Shown here one piece after another: positions 1 through 8,409 of a DNA stretch of 64,000 bases. A program made the translations under genes and the position numbers. The notes beneath the pieces were generated by a model. The model saw only the letters and a list, made by a program, of their open reading frames with translations, had not been told where the DNA came from and made no database searches. Origin of the DNA: Oligoflexales bacterium (GTDB lineage Bacteria > Bdellovibrionota_B > Oligoflexia > Oligoflexales > JALZUQ01); assembly GCA_023301465.1 (NCBI GenBank), contig JALZUQ010000048.1, forward strand, positions 1 through 64,000. The letters are read 5' to 3'. Positions within the stretch are counted from its first letter, which is position 1. Every line of letters starts with the position of its first letter.

Positions 1-30
1 CTCATGAGTACTCATGAGGTCTTTTTTTAT
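1..30 (+). terminator. possible terminator at window edge
   Basis: A perfect inverted repeat (CTCATGA, loop GTAC, TCATGAG) is followed within a few bases by a run of seven T. It could end a plus-strand gene lying left of the window, or serve the minus-strand gene that ends at 40. The stem is short and the left flank is not visible. Confidence 0.35.
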
Positions 31-39
31 GGGTTTTTA

Positions 40-708
40 CTAGTAAAATTTACAGATATCTTGAAACGGTTTTCTGGAAATGGCAGGAACTTTAACAGGT
101 TCCTCCGGGTATCCTGCAACGACAATAAATTGTGGTCTGTAATAACGGGGAACATCTAGAATGTCATTTAAGAAGCTCATGGTAGCAGGAGTGTGGGTTA
201 AGGTTGCTACTCCAGAAAGATGCAACGATGAAATCATGAGCCCAACTGCAATCGAGGTGGACTTTATACCGTAGTAAACTGGGGCAAAGCTCCCGTCTTC
301 TTGTGGGATTTTTTGTTGGCAGAAAACCACAATGAGATGAGACGCGGTTTCAAGGTAGGGTTTATCATGATCAGTACCTAATGGTTCAAGTGCACTTTTA
401 AAGGTTGTGTCTGCTTGTTGCTCGTAAAAACTCTTTTCGCATTTTTCGGCTTCTTTACGAAGAGTGCTTTGTAGTGGCTTATTTTTTATGACTCCAAAAA
501 ACCAGGGTTGTTGATTTGCTCCGCTGGGCGAAGATGAAGCCGCTAGAATTGCATTTCTAATAATAGTATCATCGACTTCTTTTGATGAGTAGTTTCTGAT
601 ACTTCTTCTCGTGCTCATACTAGTAGCAAATTGACTAGAAATCTCAGCTGCGGTTTTTTCCGGTTGCCAGTTAAAGTTTTTAAGTGGTACGTAGTTTTTT
701 AGGTCCAT
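40..708 (-). CDS. nitroreductase family protein, iodotyrosine deiodinase-like
   Basis: This is an FMN-dependent nitroreductase-fold protein of 222 residues. The N-terminal half has the FMN-phosphate motif RRSIRNYSS and the SGANQQPW segment. The C-terminal half has STSIAVGLMISSLHLSG followed by ATLTHTP, a pattern I associate with the iodotyrosine deiodinase (IYD/BluB-like) branch rather than NfsB-type nitroreductases. The start is secure: AGGAGGT lies six bases before the ATG. It is monocistronic, and a hairpin-containing gap separates it from the pilT-like gene. The physiological substrate is unknown; reductive dehalogenation of halogenated aromatics is an inference from the subfamily. Confidence 0.85.
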   Translation of the reverse strand: MDLKNYVPLKNFNWQPEKTAAEISSQFATSMSTRRSIRNYSSKEVDDTIIRNAILAASSSPSGANQQPWFFGVIKNKPLQSTLRKEAEKCEKSFYEQQADTTFKSALEPLGTDHDKPYLETASHLIVVFCQQKIPQEDGSFAPVYYGIKSTSIAVGLMISSLHLSGVATLTHTPATMSFLNDILDVPRYYRPQFIVVAGYPEEPVKVPAISRKPFQDICKFY

Positions 709-807
709 GAATACACCTCCTTATTTTCCTTAAGAGTAGTGTACCGAATTCATGCATATCTTTAAATTATAAAATGAACATAAGACGTTTGTATTGCTGA
801 GACTCCT

Positions 808-1881
808 CTAAGAGGCAATACCTGAAAGTAATAGCTCTACATCATTAGGGTTGCTAGCTTCTTTAAGGGCGGTCTCTCTTGTGATGACACCTTTATTATA
901 TAGCTCAATTAATGATGAATCAAAGCTTTGCATACCATATGTTTTTTTAGACGATTTAATAATATTATCTATTCTATCAAATGATGGTTCTTTTAAGATG
1001 ATCTCTTTTATAGATTGATTGATAAGTGCAATTTCAAAACACGCAATCATACCTTTTTTACTTTCTCTTGGTACAAGACGTTGAGAGAGAATGGCTTTTA
1101 AGTTTGCTGCCAAAACATTTCGAATAGACTTTTGTTTCTCTGGTTCGAACAAAGATAGAACACGACTAATGGACTCTTTAGCATTCGATGTATGCATGGT
1201 TGCCATAACAAGGTGACCTGTTTCAGCCGCTTGAAGTGCGATTTCAACCGTTGATTGTGTTCTTAACTCTCCAACCATGATGATATTTGGATTTTGTCTT
1301 AATGCTGCTTTTAAACCTTGCTCAAATGAAATGCAGTCAGAACCAATTTCTCTTTGAGTGATAGTAGATTTAGCGTCATTGAAAAGGTATTCAATTGGAT
1401 CTTCAATCGTAATGATATGGTTTGCTGAAGTAAGGTTGACATGTTGTAGCATTGCAGCCAGTGTGGTGGATTTACCAGAGCCAGTTGCTCCAGTAACTAA
1501 TACAAGCCCTCGCTTGTTTTGAGATATAGTGTCGACAACTTCAGGCAATTGAAGCTCTGAAGAGCTCTTAATATTGTTACTTAAGACTCTAAGGACCATG
1601 CCTAAGGCACCGCGTACTTTAAAAATATTCACCCTAAAAGAATTACCTTCTGGGGGAGTGTAACGGCAGTCTATGTCACCTTTTTCTTGTAGTTCTTTAA
1701 TCTTGCTAGCAGGAGCAATTTTTTTAATCCATTCCAACATAAGTGCGTTTGTAACTTCAACACTATTTTGTAAGCTCGTCAGTTTTCCGTGGTAACGAAA
1801 CCTTGGAATAGAACCAGTTTTTAGAATAATATCACTAGCACCACCACGAACAGCAGCATTGAGGATTTTATCAATATTCAT
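808..1881 (-). CDS. pilT: type IV pilus retraction ATPase, PilT/PilU family
   Basis: A hexameric secretion-superfamily ATPase that powers pilus retraction at the inner membrane. It has Walker A GATGSGKST, the Walker B/His box region IIMVGELRTQST...AETGHLV, and MATMHTSNA. The tail contains an AIRNLIRE-like segment (NQSIKEIILKE) followed by YGMQSFDSSL. The acidic residue after GE(L/M)R in PilT is Thr here, as I recall for PilU, so it may be a PilU-type paralogue. I chose the ATG at 1881 because GTGAGGAAAACT precedes it and family members begin near MNIDKIL; the ORF track start at 1908 adds nine residues. Its start overlaps the end of the upstream protease gene by 11 bases, so the two are probably translationally coupled. 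Confidence 0.9.
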   Translation of the reverse strand: MNIDKILNAAVRGGASDIILKTGSIPRFRYHGKLTSLQNSVEVTNALMLEWIKKIAPASKIKELQEKGDIDCRYTPPEGNSFRVNIFKVRGALGMVLRVLSNNIKSSSELQLPEVVDTISQNKRGLVLVTGATGSGKSTTLAAMLQHVNLTSANHIITIEDPIEYLFNDAKSTITQREIGSDCISFEQGLKAALRQNPNIIMVGELRTQSTVEIALQAAETGHLVMATMHTSNAKESISRVLSLFEPEKQKSIRNVLAANLKAILSQRLVPRESKKGMIACFEIALINQSIKEIILKEPSFDRIDNIIKSSKKTYGMQSFDSSLIELYNKGVITRETALKEASNPNDVELLLSGIAS

Positions 1882-2986
1882 AGTTTTCCTCACGATAGAA
1901 AGATGCAATTAAAAGCGGGAGCAGTACAAGTAAAAGTAATGATGGATAAGATGTAGGGTGTTTTTTGGTGATTTGCCCACATGCAGCAGTAGATTCATCT
2001 TTTGCATTATCAATAAAGCTTAAGTCTAGGTTTGCGACATCAAATTGATACCGATTCATAGAAAGTGTTTTGAGTTGTTCTAAGTCTTGACCACAATCAC
2101 TATCTTGATTTTGAAGATACTGAATAAAACCATGTGCGATAATTGATGATTCATACCGACAGTAGTTTTCTTCTTCGATTTGGTTTTCTAAATTTATAAA
2201 GAATTTTTTAATAGTTTGTTCTTCTTTTAGTTCTTTTATGCTGCTGACAGTTATTGATATGGTGGTCTCTTTTCCAATTTCTTTAGATAAAGTATACAAA
2301 ACGGCTGAAAGATACTCGCCGAGTTGATGGATGGTTTGCGGGTTTGTTGGGTCGTCAAACTGACCTGTTGATTCTGCAGATCGAACGCTTTTTCCATCAA
2401 TTCTAGCGTCATTACCAAACTGACTATCTCCACTCATATAAACAAAAAAGTCAGAAAGTCCTTCTTGTAGGACTCCAGCTTCTCCTCTGTGGGAATCAAA
2501 GTAATTATCCATAAAAAAGTGAGCCATTTCATGTGTGATGTAATCAGCACTTTGAGATAACGGTTTAAATATTAGGTTGTCGCCTTTACCAAGTAAAATT
2601 TTTGCTTGATTGTCTTCGTGAACAAAAAGAGCATTATTTGGGTTTTCATAAATGATGTCATCAACATAAACTATTAAGAATTCACTTGGGGCTTCGTCAA
2701 ACATGATACGAAGATTTTCATATGATTTTAATGCTAGGTAATAAGCTTGAACTTGATTTTTTTCAGAAGTGTTTGTTCCTTCGAACTTATCATTAGTAGA
2801 TTGTATGGGTGTTCCAGACTTAGGTAGTACTCTAAAATAATTATTCTCCAAAGTGATTTGGGTATGTTCTGGAATGCTAACTGTTTTTATTTCACCGCCT
2901 TCTTGTACGGTGAAATCAAACCCATGCAAAAAGCTCGGAAAGAATGAAAAGCTAAATATGATTAAAATGAATGTTTTAAAATACAT
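1871..2986 (-). CDS. exported zinc metallopeptidase (gluzincin-like) with C-terminal membrane tail
   Basis: A 371-residue protein with an N-terminal signal peptide (MYFKTFILIIFSFSFFPSF). HEMAH lies at about residues 152-156 and EGLSD at about 174-178, which is the HExxH plus downstream Glu arrangement of thermolysin-type gluzincins. The C terminus is Cys-Gly, about ten polar residues, a hydrophobic helix (SLLLLVLLPLLIASF) and a short charged tail, resembling a sorting or anchor signal. The ATG at 2986 is preferred over the TTG two codons earlier. It overlaps pilT, and a link to pilus or surface function is only suggested by that overlap. No close family was recognised. Confidence 0.7.
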   Translation of the reverse strand: MYFKTFILIIFSFSFFPSFLHGFDFTVQEGGEIKTVSIPEHTQITLENNYFRVLPKSGTPIQSTNDKFEGTNTSEKNQVQAYYLALKSYENLRIMFDEAPSEFLIVYVDDIIYENPNNALFVHEDNQAKILLGKGDNLIFKPLSQSADYITHEMAHFFMDNYFDSHRGEAGVLQEGLSDFFVYMSGDSQFGNDARIDGKSVRSAESTGQFDDPTNPQTIHQLGEYLSAVLYTLSKEIGKETTISITVSSIKELKEEQTIKKFFINLENQIEEENYCRYESSIIAHGFIQYLQNQDSDCGQDLEQLKTLSMNRYQFDVANLDLSFIDNAKDESTAACGQITKKHPTSYPSLLLLVLLPLLIASFYREENYEY

Positions 2987-3109
2987 CCCCAAGACCCCTA
3001 TATTCCTTAGGTTCTTCGGGATGTTTTAGGGTTTCATTAGGGGATATTTTGTGAAATCACATGTATCGCTATTATTTCTACTAATATCAGATACTTATAC
3101 GGTGGATAA

Positions 3110-4357
3110 TTATTTCAGAGGTATTGCGTTTTCACGGTGCGGTCCTGTCCCCGCCCAAGTGATAGGGGTTTCAATAAACTTTTCTACATCCTTGATATAT
3201 TTGAGTGCTTGCTCCGAAAGTTCACCACTTTCAGCAGTAGTGGGGAGTGCACCTGACCACCCATCAAAAGTTTCATAGTTTGGTTTACATTCCGCTAAGT
3301 GTTCTGGAGACCATGGAAAGCTAGTGATAGTGTTTTGTTGTCTATGATAAGACTTGTTGTATTTAATTTCTGGTAGCCCTGTTAAAACATCAAGTTTATT
3401 GAAAATGACCTCGGTAAAACCGTTCGTTTTGCATGCGTATTTTAGTGCTAAACCGTCTAACCACCCACATCGTCTTGGTCTATTTGTGGTAGCTCCTCTT
3501 TCGGCTCCAACATCTGCTAAGTGTTGTGCGTTTTTATCATCAAGTTCAGTGGGCATTGGTCCAGATCCAACTCGGGTTGTATATGCTTTTGTGATGCCAA
3601 TGATTTTTCTAATGCTATGTGGAGATAGGCCTAAGCTACTACAAACTCCACCACTAATTGTATGAGACGAAGTAACATAAGGGAAGGTTCCATGACTTAC
3701 ATCTAGTAGTGTGCCTTGAGCACCTTCAACTAAAATAAGGTTTTTAGAGTTTCTGATCATATCTTCAGTGTCTTCTACAAACTCTGCAAGGTGTGAAGCG
3801 GCATTTTGAAACGCTTGCCAAGACTCTTGGTTTTGTTGAATAAATGATTGAAGCTCAGGGTTTTTTTGGATGTATCTTTCTTGCCAATTTGAGAAAAGCT
3901 CTGGTGAAGTATATACACCTGCGGTTAATCCCAGGCGAGACGCTTTATCGGAATAGGTTGGGCCGATACCTCGTTTTGTTGTTCCAATGGTATTGTTAGC
4001 GTCTTGGCGATTGTCTAGTTCAATATGCCAAGGAGTGATAATATGAGAACGGTAAGAAATTTTGAGAAGATCTGGGTTAAAGCCAGAAAAATTACTAATT
4101 TTATCGATTTCTTTTTTGAGTTCAGTTGGGTTTAAAACGACTCCCGCACCAAGAACGCAAATTTTTTCTCTAAAGATACCGCTAGGAATTTGATGTAAAA
4201 CAATCTTTTTTCCGTCAATATATAGGGTGTGTCCAGCATTGTTGCCGCCTTGGTACCTAACCACCATTTCATACTCTGGTGAAAAAATATCAATCCACTT
4301 ACCTTTTCCTTCATCGCCCCATTGGGCACCAATTACAATGTCGATATTTGCTTGCAT
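3110..4357 (-). CDS. purA: adenylosuccinate synthetase
   Basis: Catalyses GTP-dependent joining of IMP and aspartate, the first step from IMP to AMP, in the cytosol. The N terminus has the P-loop GAQWGDEGKGK; then NNAGHT, the IMP-binding segment TTKRGIGP, GAQGTLLD and the switch region VTSSHT are present, and GTGPHR ends the protein. The predicted length of 415 residues is close to the usual 430. The start is moved from the ORF track to ATG 4357 because GAGG lies nine bases upstream and the family begins just before the P-loop. It is divergent from purB, which performs the next step. Confidence 0.97.
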   Translation of the reverse strand: MQANIDIVIGAQWGDEGKGKWIDIFSPEYEMVVRYQGGNNAGHTLYIDGKKIVLHQIPSGIFREKICVLGAGVVLNPTELKKEIDKISNFSGFNPDLLKISYRSHIITPWHIELDNRQDANNTIGTTKRGIGPTYSDKASRLGLTAGVYTSPELFSNWQERYIQKNPELQSFIQQNQESWQAFQNAASHLAEFVEDTEDMIRNSKNLILVEGAQGTLLDVSHGTFPYVTSSHTISGGVCSSLGLSPHSIRKIIGITKAYTTRVGSGPMPTELDDKNAQHLADVGAERGATTNRPRRCGWLDGLALKYACKTNGFTEVIFNKLDVLTGLPEIKYNKSYHRQQNTITSFPWSPEHLAECKPNYETFDGWSGALPTTAESGELSEQALKYIKDVEKFIETPITWAGTGPHRENAIPLK

Positions 4358-4510
4358 CAGAGTCATCCTCGGTAAGTTTTTCAGTTTCTTATAACCCTTA
4401 TGGTTCTTGTTGACTAGACTAATATTTGATATGAAATAGCCAAAGAATAATGTTTTGAAAAAACACAATTCGGTGATTTTTTCAGGCAAATTTATAGCAA
4501 AGGATGCTTT

Positions 4511-5872
4511 GTGATTCATGCAATTAGTCCCTTAGATGGTCGATATCAAGGCAAAGTTCAGCAGCTTTCCGTCTATTTTTCAGAAGCTGCACTTATTCGT
4601 CACAGAGTCGAGGTTGAATGCCGGTGGCTACAACATCTCAATGAGTTATTGAAACTTGGGTTTACGGCAACAATTTCCCAAAAAATTGAAGCACTTGCGG
4701 TGAATGTGACAGATGCTCAAGTAGAAGAAATCAAAAAAATCGAAAGCAAAACGAATCATGACGTAAAAGCGGTAGAGTACTTCATTGTTGAGCAAATGCG
4801 TCAAGTCGGTGCCACAGACAAAGAAGTAGCATGGGTGCACTTTGGGTGCACTTCCGAAGATATCAATAATGTTTCATACGCATTGATGATTGATCGTTTC
4901 CTGAAAAAAGCATGGTTCCCTCAAGCTACGACTCTCCATAGTGCCCTCACAAGAATTGTCGAAGATACAAAATCAATCCCCATGTTGTCTCGCACTCACG
5001 GACAAACAGCATCTCCAAGCACACTTGGAAAAGAGTTAGCGACGTTTCTGTACCGCTTAGATACTGTGTATAACCGAATTCAAAGAATGCAGCCGCGAGG
5101 TAAATTCTCTGGAGCAGTCGGTAATTATAATGCTCACCATATTTGTTATCCCAGTATTGATTGGCAAAAATCTTCAAGTGATTTTTTAGATTCGCTTGGA
5201 GTCAAGCAACTCCTATTAACAAGTCAAATAGAAAACCACGATTGGCTGGCAGAGCTTTTTTCAGAAATGGTAAACTATCAGACGATTATTTTAGATTTAT
5301 GTCGAGATATTTGGTCCTATATTTCTATTGGCTATCTAACACAAAAAAAGGTTGCAGGTGAGGTAGGTTCATCAACTATGCCACATAAAGTGAACCCTAT
5401 TGATTTTGAGAATGCAGAAGGAAATCTTGGTTTATCGAATGCAATTTTAACGCATTTACAACAAAAACTTCCAATTTCAAGAATGCAGCGTGATCTTAGC
5501 GATTCTACGGTTTTGAGAAATGTGGGTGTAGGTTTTGGTTATGGTTTCCTCGCGAGTGTTTCTACCGTTAAGGGTTTATCAAAAATATCTGCCAATAAAC
5601 AAAAAATGCTTGAAGACTTAGATCAGTCTTGGGAAGTTTTAGCTGAGCCGATTCAAATGGTTCTTCGCACCTGTGGTCATGCAGACGCATACGAAAAACT
5701 CAAATCTTTTTCTCGTGGTGTACAGATCACAAAAAAAGACTATGCGGTTTTTATTGAAGGTTTAGGTTTACCTTCAGAGCTTCACGAGAGGTTAATTCAC
5801 TTAACACCTAGTACTTACATTGGGGTCGCTACGTCACTAGTAGATCAAATGTTTGGAGAAAAAAATGTTTAG
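4511..5872 (+). CDS. purB: adenylosuccinate lyase
   Basis: Fumarase/aspartase superfamily enzyme that releases fumarate from adenylosuccinate and from SAICAR in purine synthesis. It closely follows the E. coli type: SPLDGRY at the N terminus, FGCTSEDINN, the LSRTHGQTASPST histidine segment, and the signature loop GSSTMPHKVNPIDFEN. It uses a GTG start with AAGGA at suitable spacing. Its 3' end overlaps lpxD by eight bases, so the two are probably co-transcribed. Confidence 0.97.
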   Translation: MIHAISPLDGRYQGKVQQLSVYFSEAALIRHRVEVECRWLQHLNELLKLGFTATISQKIEALAVNVTDAQVEEIKKIESKTNHDVKAVEYFIVEQMRQVGATDKEVAWVHFGCTSEDINNVSYALMIDRFLKKAWFPQATTLHSALTRIVEDTKSIPMLSRTHGQTASPSTLGKELATFLYRLDTVYNRIQRMQPRGKFSGAVGNYNAHHICYPSIDWQKSSSDFLDSLGVKQLLLTSQIENHDWLAELFSEMVNYQTIILDLCRDIWSYISIGYLTQKKVAGEVGSSTMPHKVNPIDFENAEGNLGLSNAILTHLQQKLPISRMQRDLSDSTVLRNVGVGFGYGFLASVSTVKGLSKISANKQKMLEDLDQSWEVLAEPIQMVLRTCGHADAYEKLKSFSRGVQITKKDYAVFIEGLGLPSELHERLIHLTPSTYIGVATSLVDQMFGEKNV

Positions 5873-6863
5873 TTTAAAAGAAATTTTAGAAATATCTGGG
5901 TGTGAATGTATTACTTCAAATGCTGACTTAATAAAGAAATATCGTGGTGTTGCTCCCATTGAATCAGCTGCGTCAGAAGATATTAGTTTTATTTCTGCTT
6001 CAACCTACGAGAAATTCCTTTCTACTACCAAAGCTGGGGTAGTTATCACGTCCAGTAAAGAGTCTGTAGGCAGTAGTAGCTATGTGCACCTATATCACCA
6101 AAACCCAAACTTGGCTTATGCCGTTTTGTCTCAAAAGTTTCATCCGCGTCGTCAATTTAGCGAGTTTCGTCATCCGTCGGCAGTCATTGCTGAAGGGGTA
6201 ACATTAGGCAAGGGCGTTCATATTATGGCGAATGTTGTTATTGAAGAGGGATCAAAAATTGGTGATCAAACAGTCGTATTTCCAAACACGTTTGTTGGCA
6301 GAAACGTCACTGTTGGTGAGCGAGCTGAAATAAGAGCAAATGTCACCATTGAAAGTGATTCTATGATTGGAAACGATGCCGTGATTCATGCTTCTTGCGT
6401 CATTGGTAGTGACGGTTTTGGTTATGCCATAGGCAAGAACCAAGTAGAGAAAATCCCACAGTTTGGCTACGTCGTCATTGAAGATCATGTTGAATTGGGG
6501 TCCTCTGTTACAGTCGATCGCGGAGCAATGGGTGAGACTCGAATCGGAAAACACACTAAGCTAGATAGCAAAGTACATATTGGTCATAATGTTAAAATTG
6601 GATCATATTGTCTTTTCTCCGGGTTTGTTGGTATTGCGGGTTCAACCACCATTGGTGATCGAGTTATTCTTGGCGGTCATGTTGGTGTGTCAGATCACAT
6701 CTCTATTTGTAGTGACGTTATGGTGGGTGGAAAATCTGGTGTTTCCGGAACAATAAAAAAACCGGGGATCTATATGGGATTTCCAGCTGTGCCAATTATG
6801 GAGTGGAAGAGATCTGTTGTTTACACCAAAAAACTCCCTAAACTGTTTCGCAAAGAAAAATAG
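5865..6863 (+). CDS. lpxD: UDP-3-O-acylglucosamine N-acyltransferase
   Basis: Third step of lipid A synthesis: it N-acylates UDP-3-O-acylglucosamine with acyl-ACP. An N-terminal uridine-binding domain is followed by a long left-handed beta-helix of hexapeptide repeats, with the catalytic His region around VHIGHNVKIG and the FSGFVGIAGS turn. The length of 332 residues is normal. I prefer ATG 5865, which has GGAG six bases upstream, over the TTG at 5853. It is not in the usual bamA-lpxD-fabZ-lpxA string; its only neighbour here is purB. The product shows that an LPS outer membrane is present. Confidence 0.95.
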   Translation: MFSLKEILEISGCECITSNADLIKKYRGVAPIESAASEDISFISASTYEKFLSTTKAGVVITSSKESVGSSSYVHLYHQNPNLAYAVLSQKFHPRRQFSEFRHPSAVIAEGVTLGKGVHIMANVVIEEGSKIGDQTVVFPNTFVGRNVTVGERAEIRANVTIESDSMIGNDAVIHASCVIGSDGFGYAIGKNQVEKIPQFGYVVIEDHVELGSSVTVDRGAMGETRIGKHTKLDSKVHIGHNVKIGSYCLFSGFVGIAGSTTIGDRVILGGHVGVSDHISICSDVMVGGKSGVSGTIKKPGIYMGFPAVPIMEWKRSVVYTKKLPKLFRKEK

Positions 6864-6983
6864 CTGGTTTTTCACCTCTAAACTTATGATTTTAATAATA
6901 TAAATGGTGGCTTGCTTAAAAGTGTAGCGTTTTGTAGCTTCTGGATCGTAGCTAAGTAAATCAAGACGATTGGAAGATTTTAA

Positions 6984-7586
6984 ATGAATTTAAAGTATTC
7001 ATTAGTTCTATTGTTGGTTCTAAATATAACCCAAACAAAGGTTTTTGCGATACCTTCAGGTGACCAAAAAGAAAACTGTATAAACGCTATAAAAGCTGAA
7101 TCATTAAAAAGTGATTATGTTATTTCCAAAAAAGCTAAGAAGAATATAAATAATTTTTTTTCTAAACTGAATGCACAGCATGTTGAAATCTCGCCTGTTA
7201 ATATTAGAATTGCTATTAGTGAAATTACAAATATTCCAATAATAGTTGTGCAAACTGACATAGATCTTCCATTTTTCTTTACAGCAAATGGTTTTATTAA
7301 GCCAATGCCATCCACTCGATTATTTAATAGGTTTAAAATCACCTCATTTATAAATTTTATGGCTGGCTTTCATGAAACCTTTACAATGGACGATGGAGGT
7401 TCGTTACACTTTAAATGGTGTTCTATACATGATCATTATGTATGGGCTTTTGATTCTACCCCATTGTTATATAGTTCAATGGGTCATGAATATCAGAGAC
7501 TTTTAGAAATCAATGCACCACTTCATTATTCTTTGTTTAAATTACAAAAATCAATGTTTGATTTAATGGAGAAGTTCAAAATATAG
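6984..7586 (+). CDS. exported protein of unknown function
   Basis: A 200-residue protein with a clear signal peptide (MNLKYSLVLLLVLNITQTKVFA) and a likely cleavage site after VFA. The mature part is mixed, with no repeats or membrane helices, and has two cysteines (ENCIN, KWCSI). GGAAG precedes the ATG. It stands alone between lpxD and a convergent membrane gene. I recognise no family. It could be periplasmic or secreted. Confidence 0.6.
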   Translation: MNLKYSLVLLLVLNITQTKVFAIPSGDQKENCINAIKAESLKSDYVISKKAKKNINNFFSKLNAQHVEISPVNIRIAISEITNIPIIVVQTDIDLPFFFTANGFIKPMPSTRLFNRFKITSFINFMAGFHETFTMDDGGSLHFKWCSIHDHYVWAFDSTPLLYSSMGHEYQRLLEINAPLHYSLFKLQKSMFDLMEKFKI

Positions 7587-7624
7587 CAAATACTATATTA
7601 GAGCTGTTTTACTTTTGATTGTCT

Positions 7625-8317
7625 TTAGTTTGTTTTATTGAGTTTATTTTGAATCATAATTTGAATAGGTTCAAAAACGATGTGAGCTAATACACCACAT
7701 GAAAAAGCCTGAAACTGAGTCATACCTATATGTTCTAGCACCTCTGTAGAGTACGCTTGACCTAAGTAATATCCAGCAATCGTTGTAAAACAAAAGATTC
7801 CAAGGATTTTAACGACCCAACGAATTCCTGTTTCTTTATAAAATTGAAACCAAATAAACATTCCAACAGGGATACGGTGAAAGATGAACAACCAAATCAT
7901 TTCATCCCCATGAGAGTGGGAGTGAGTGCTGGCAATGTGAGGAAGGTGTGCCATTTGAAATAATGCAAAACCATCAAAAGCTGTGTGAATGGCAAGCCCT
8001 AAGATGGCAATAAAAGAGGCGGCCTGAGATAGGCGAACTTTTGGAATAAAAGCATAGAGCTCAAATAAAAACATGATCACAAAACCAATGGCAAAAATAT
8101 AGTAAACACTTGGGCCACCAAGGGCACGTAGATCTGGTACAATGTGAAAGACGATAAGTAGGGTGATGCTTATGGAAACGGCAACACTGACAAGAGTGAG
8201 AACTTTTTTATGACGAATAAGAGACGCAAGTCCAACCCCGACGAGCATTGCAACAATGGATAATAATAAGTAAAGCATAGGGTCCCAGTCTATTGATGGA
8301 CAACCATAAGATAACAT
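7625..8317 (-). CDS. ZIP-like polytopic membrane protein, putative metal transporter
   Basis: A hydrophobic protein of 230 residues with about seven or eight predicted helices. One helix carries IHTAFDGFAL and the next carries FHRIPVGM, which resemble the metal-binding helices 4 and 5 of ZIP transporters (HNxxEG and HExPHE). A His-rich loop (THSHSHGDE) lies between them. It is shorter and more divergent than standard ZupT-type ZIPs. It is divergent from a CDF exporter, which supports a role in divalent metal traffic. The exact start is uncertain because the upstream ribosome-binding sequence is weak. Confidence 0.6.
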   Translation of the reverse strand: MLSYGCPSIDWDPMLYLLLSIVAMLVGVGLASLIRHKKVLTLVSVAVSISITLLIVFHIVPDLRALGGPSVYYIFAIGFVIMFLFELYAFIPKVRLSQAASFIAILGLAIHTAFDGFALFQMAHLPHIASTHSHSHGDEMIWLFIFHRIPVGMFIWFQFYKETGIRWVVKILGIFCFTTIAGYYLGQAYSTEVLEHIGMTQFQAFSCGVLAHIVFEPIQIMIQNKLNKTN

Positions 8318-8409
8318 CCATAAAAATTCACTGAAGTTCTAAAATCCTTAAATTTGTTAGTGGGTTAACAATAATGATATCATGCTAATAGAAACCGGGG
8401 GATTTTTTG

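Noticed and set aside
3051-3665. Plus-strand ORFs of 75 and 103 residues.
   Set aside because: They lie antisense to purA, have no ribosome site and no protein-like pattern.
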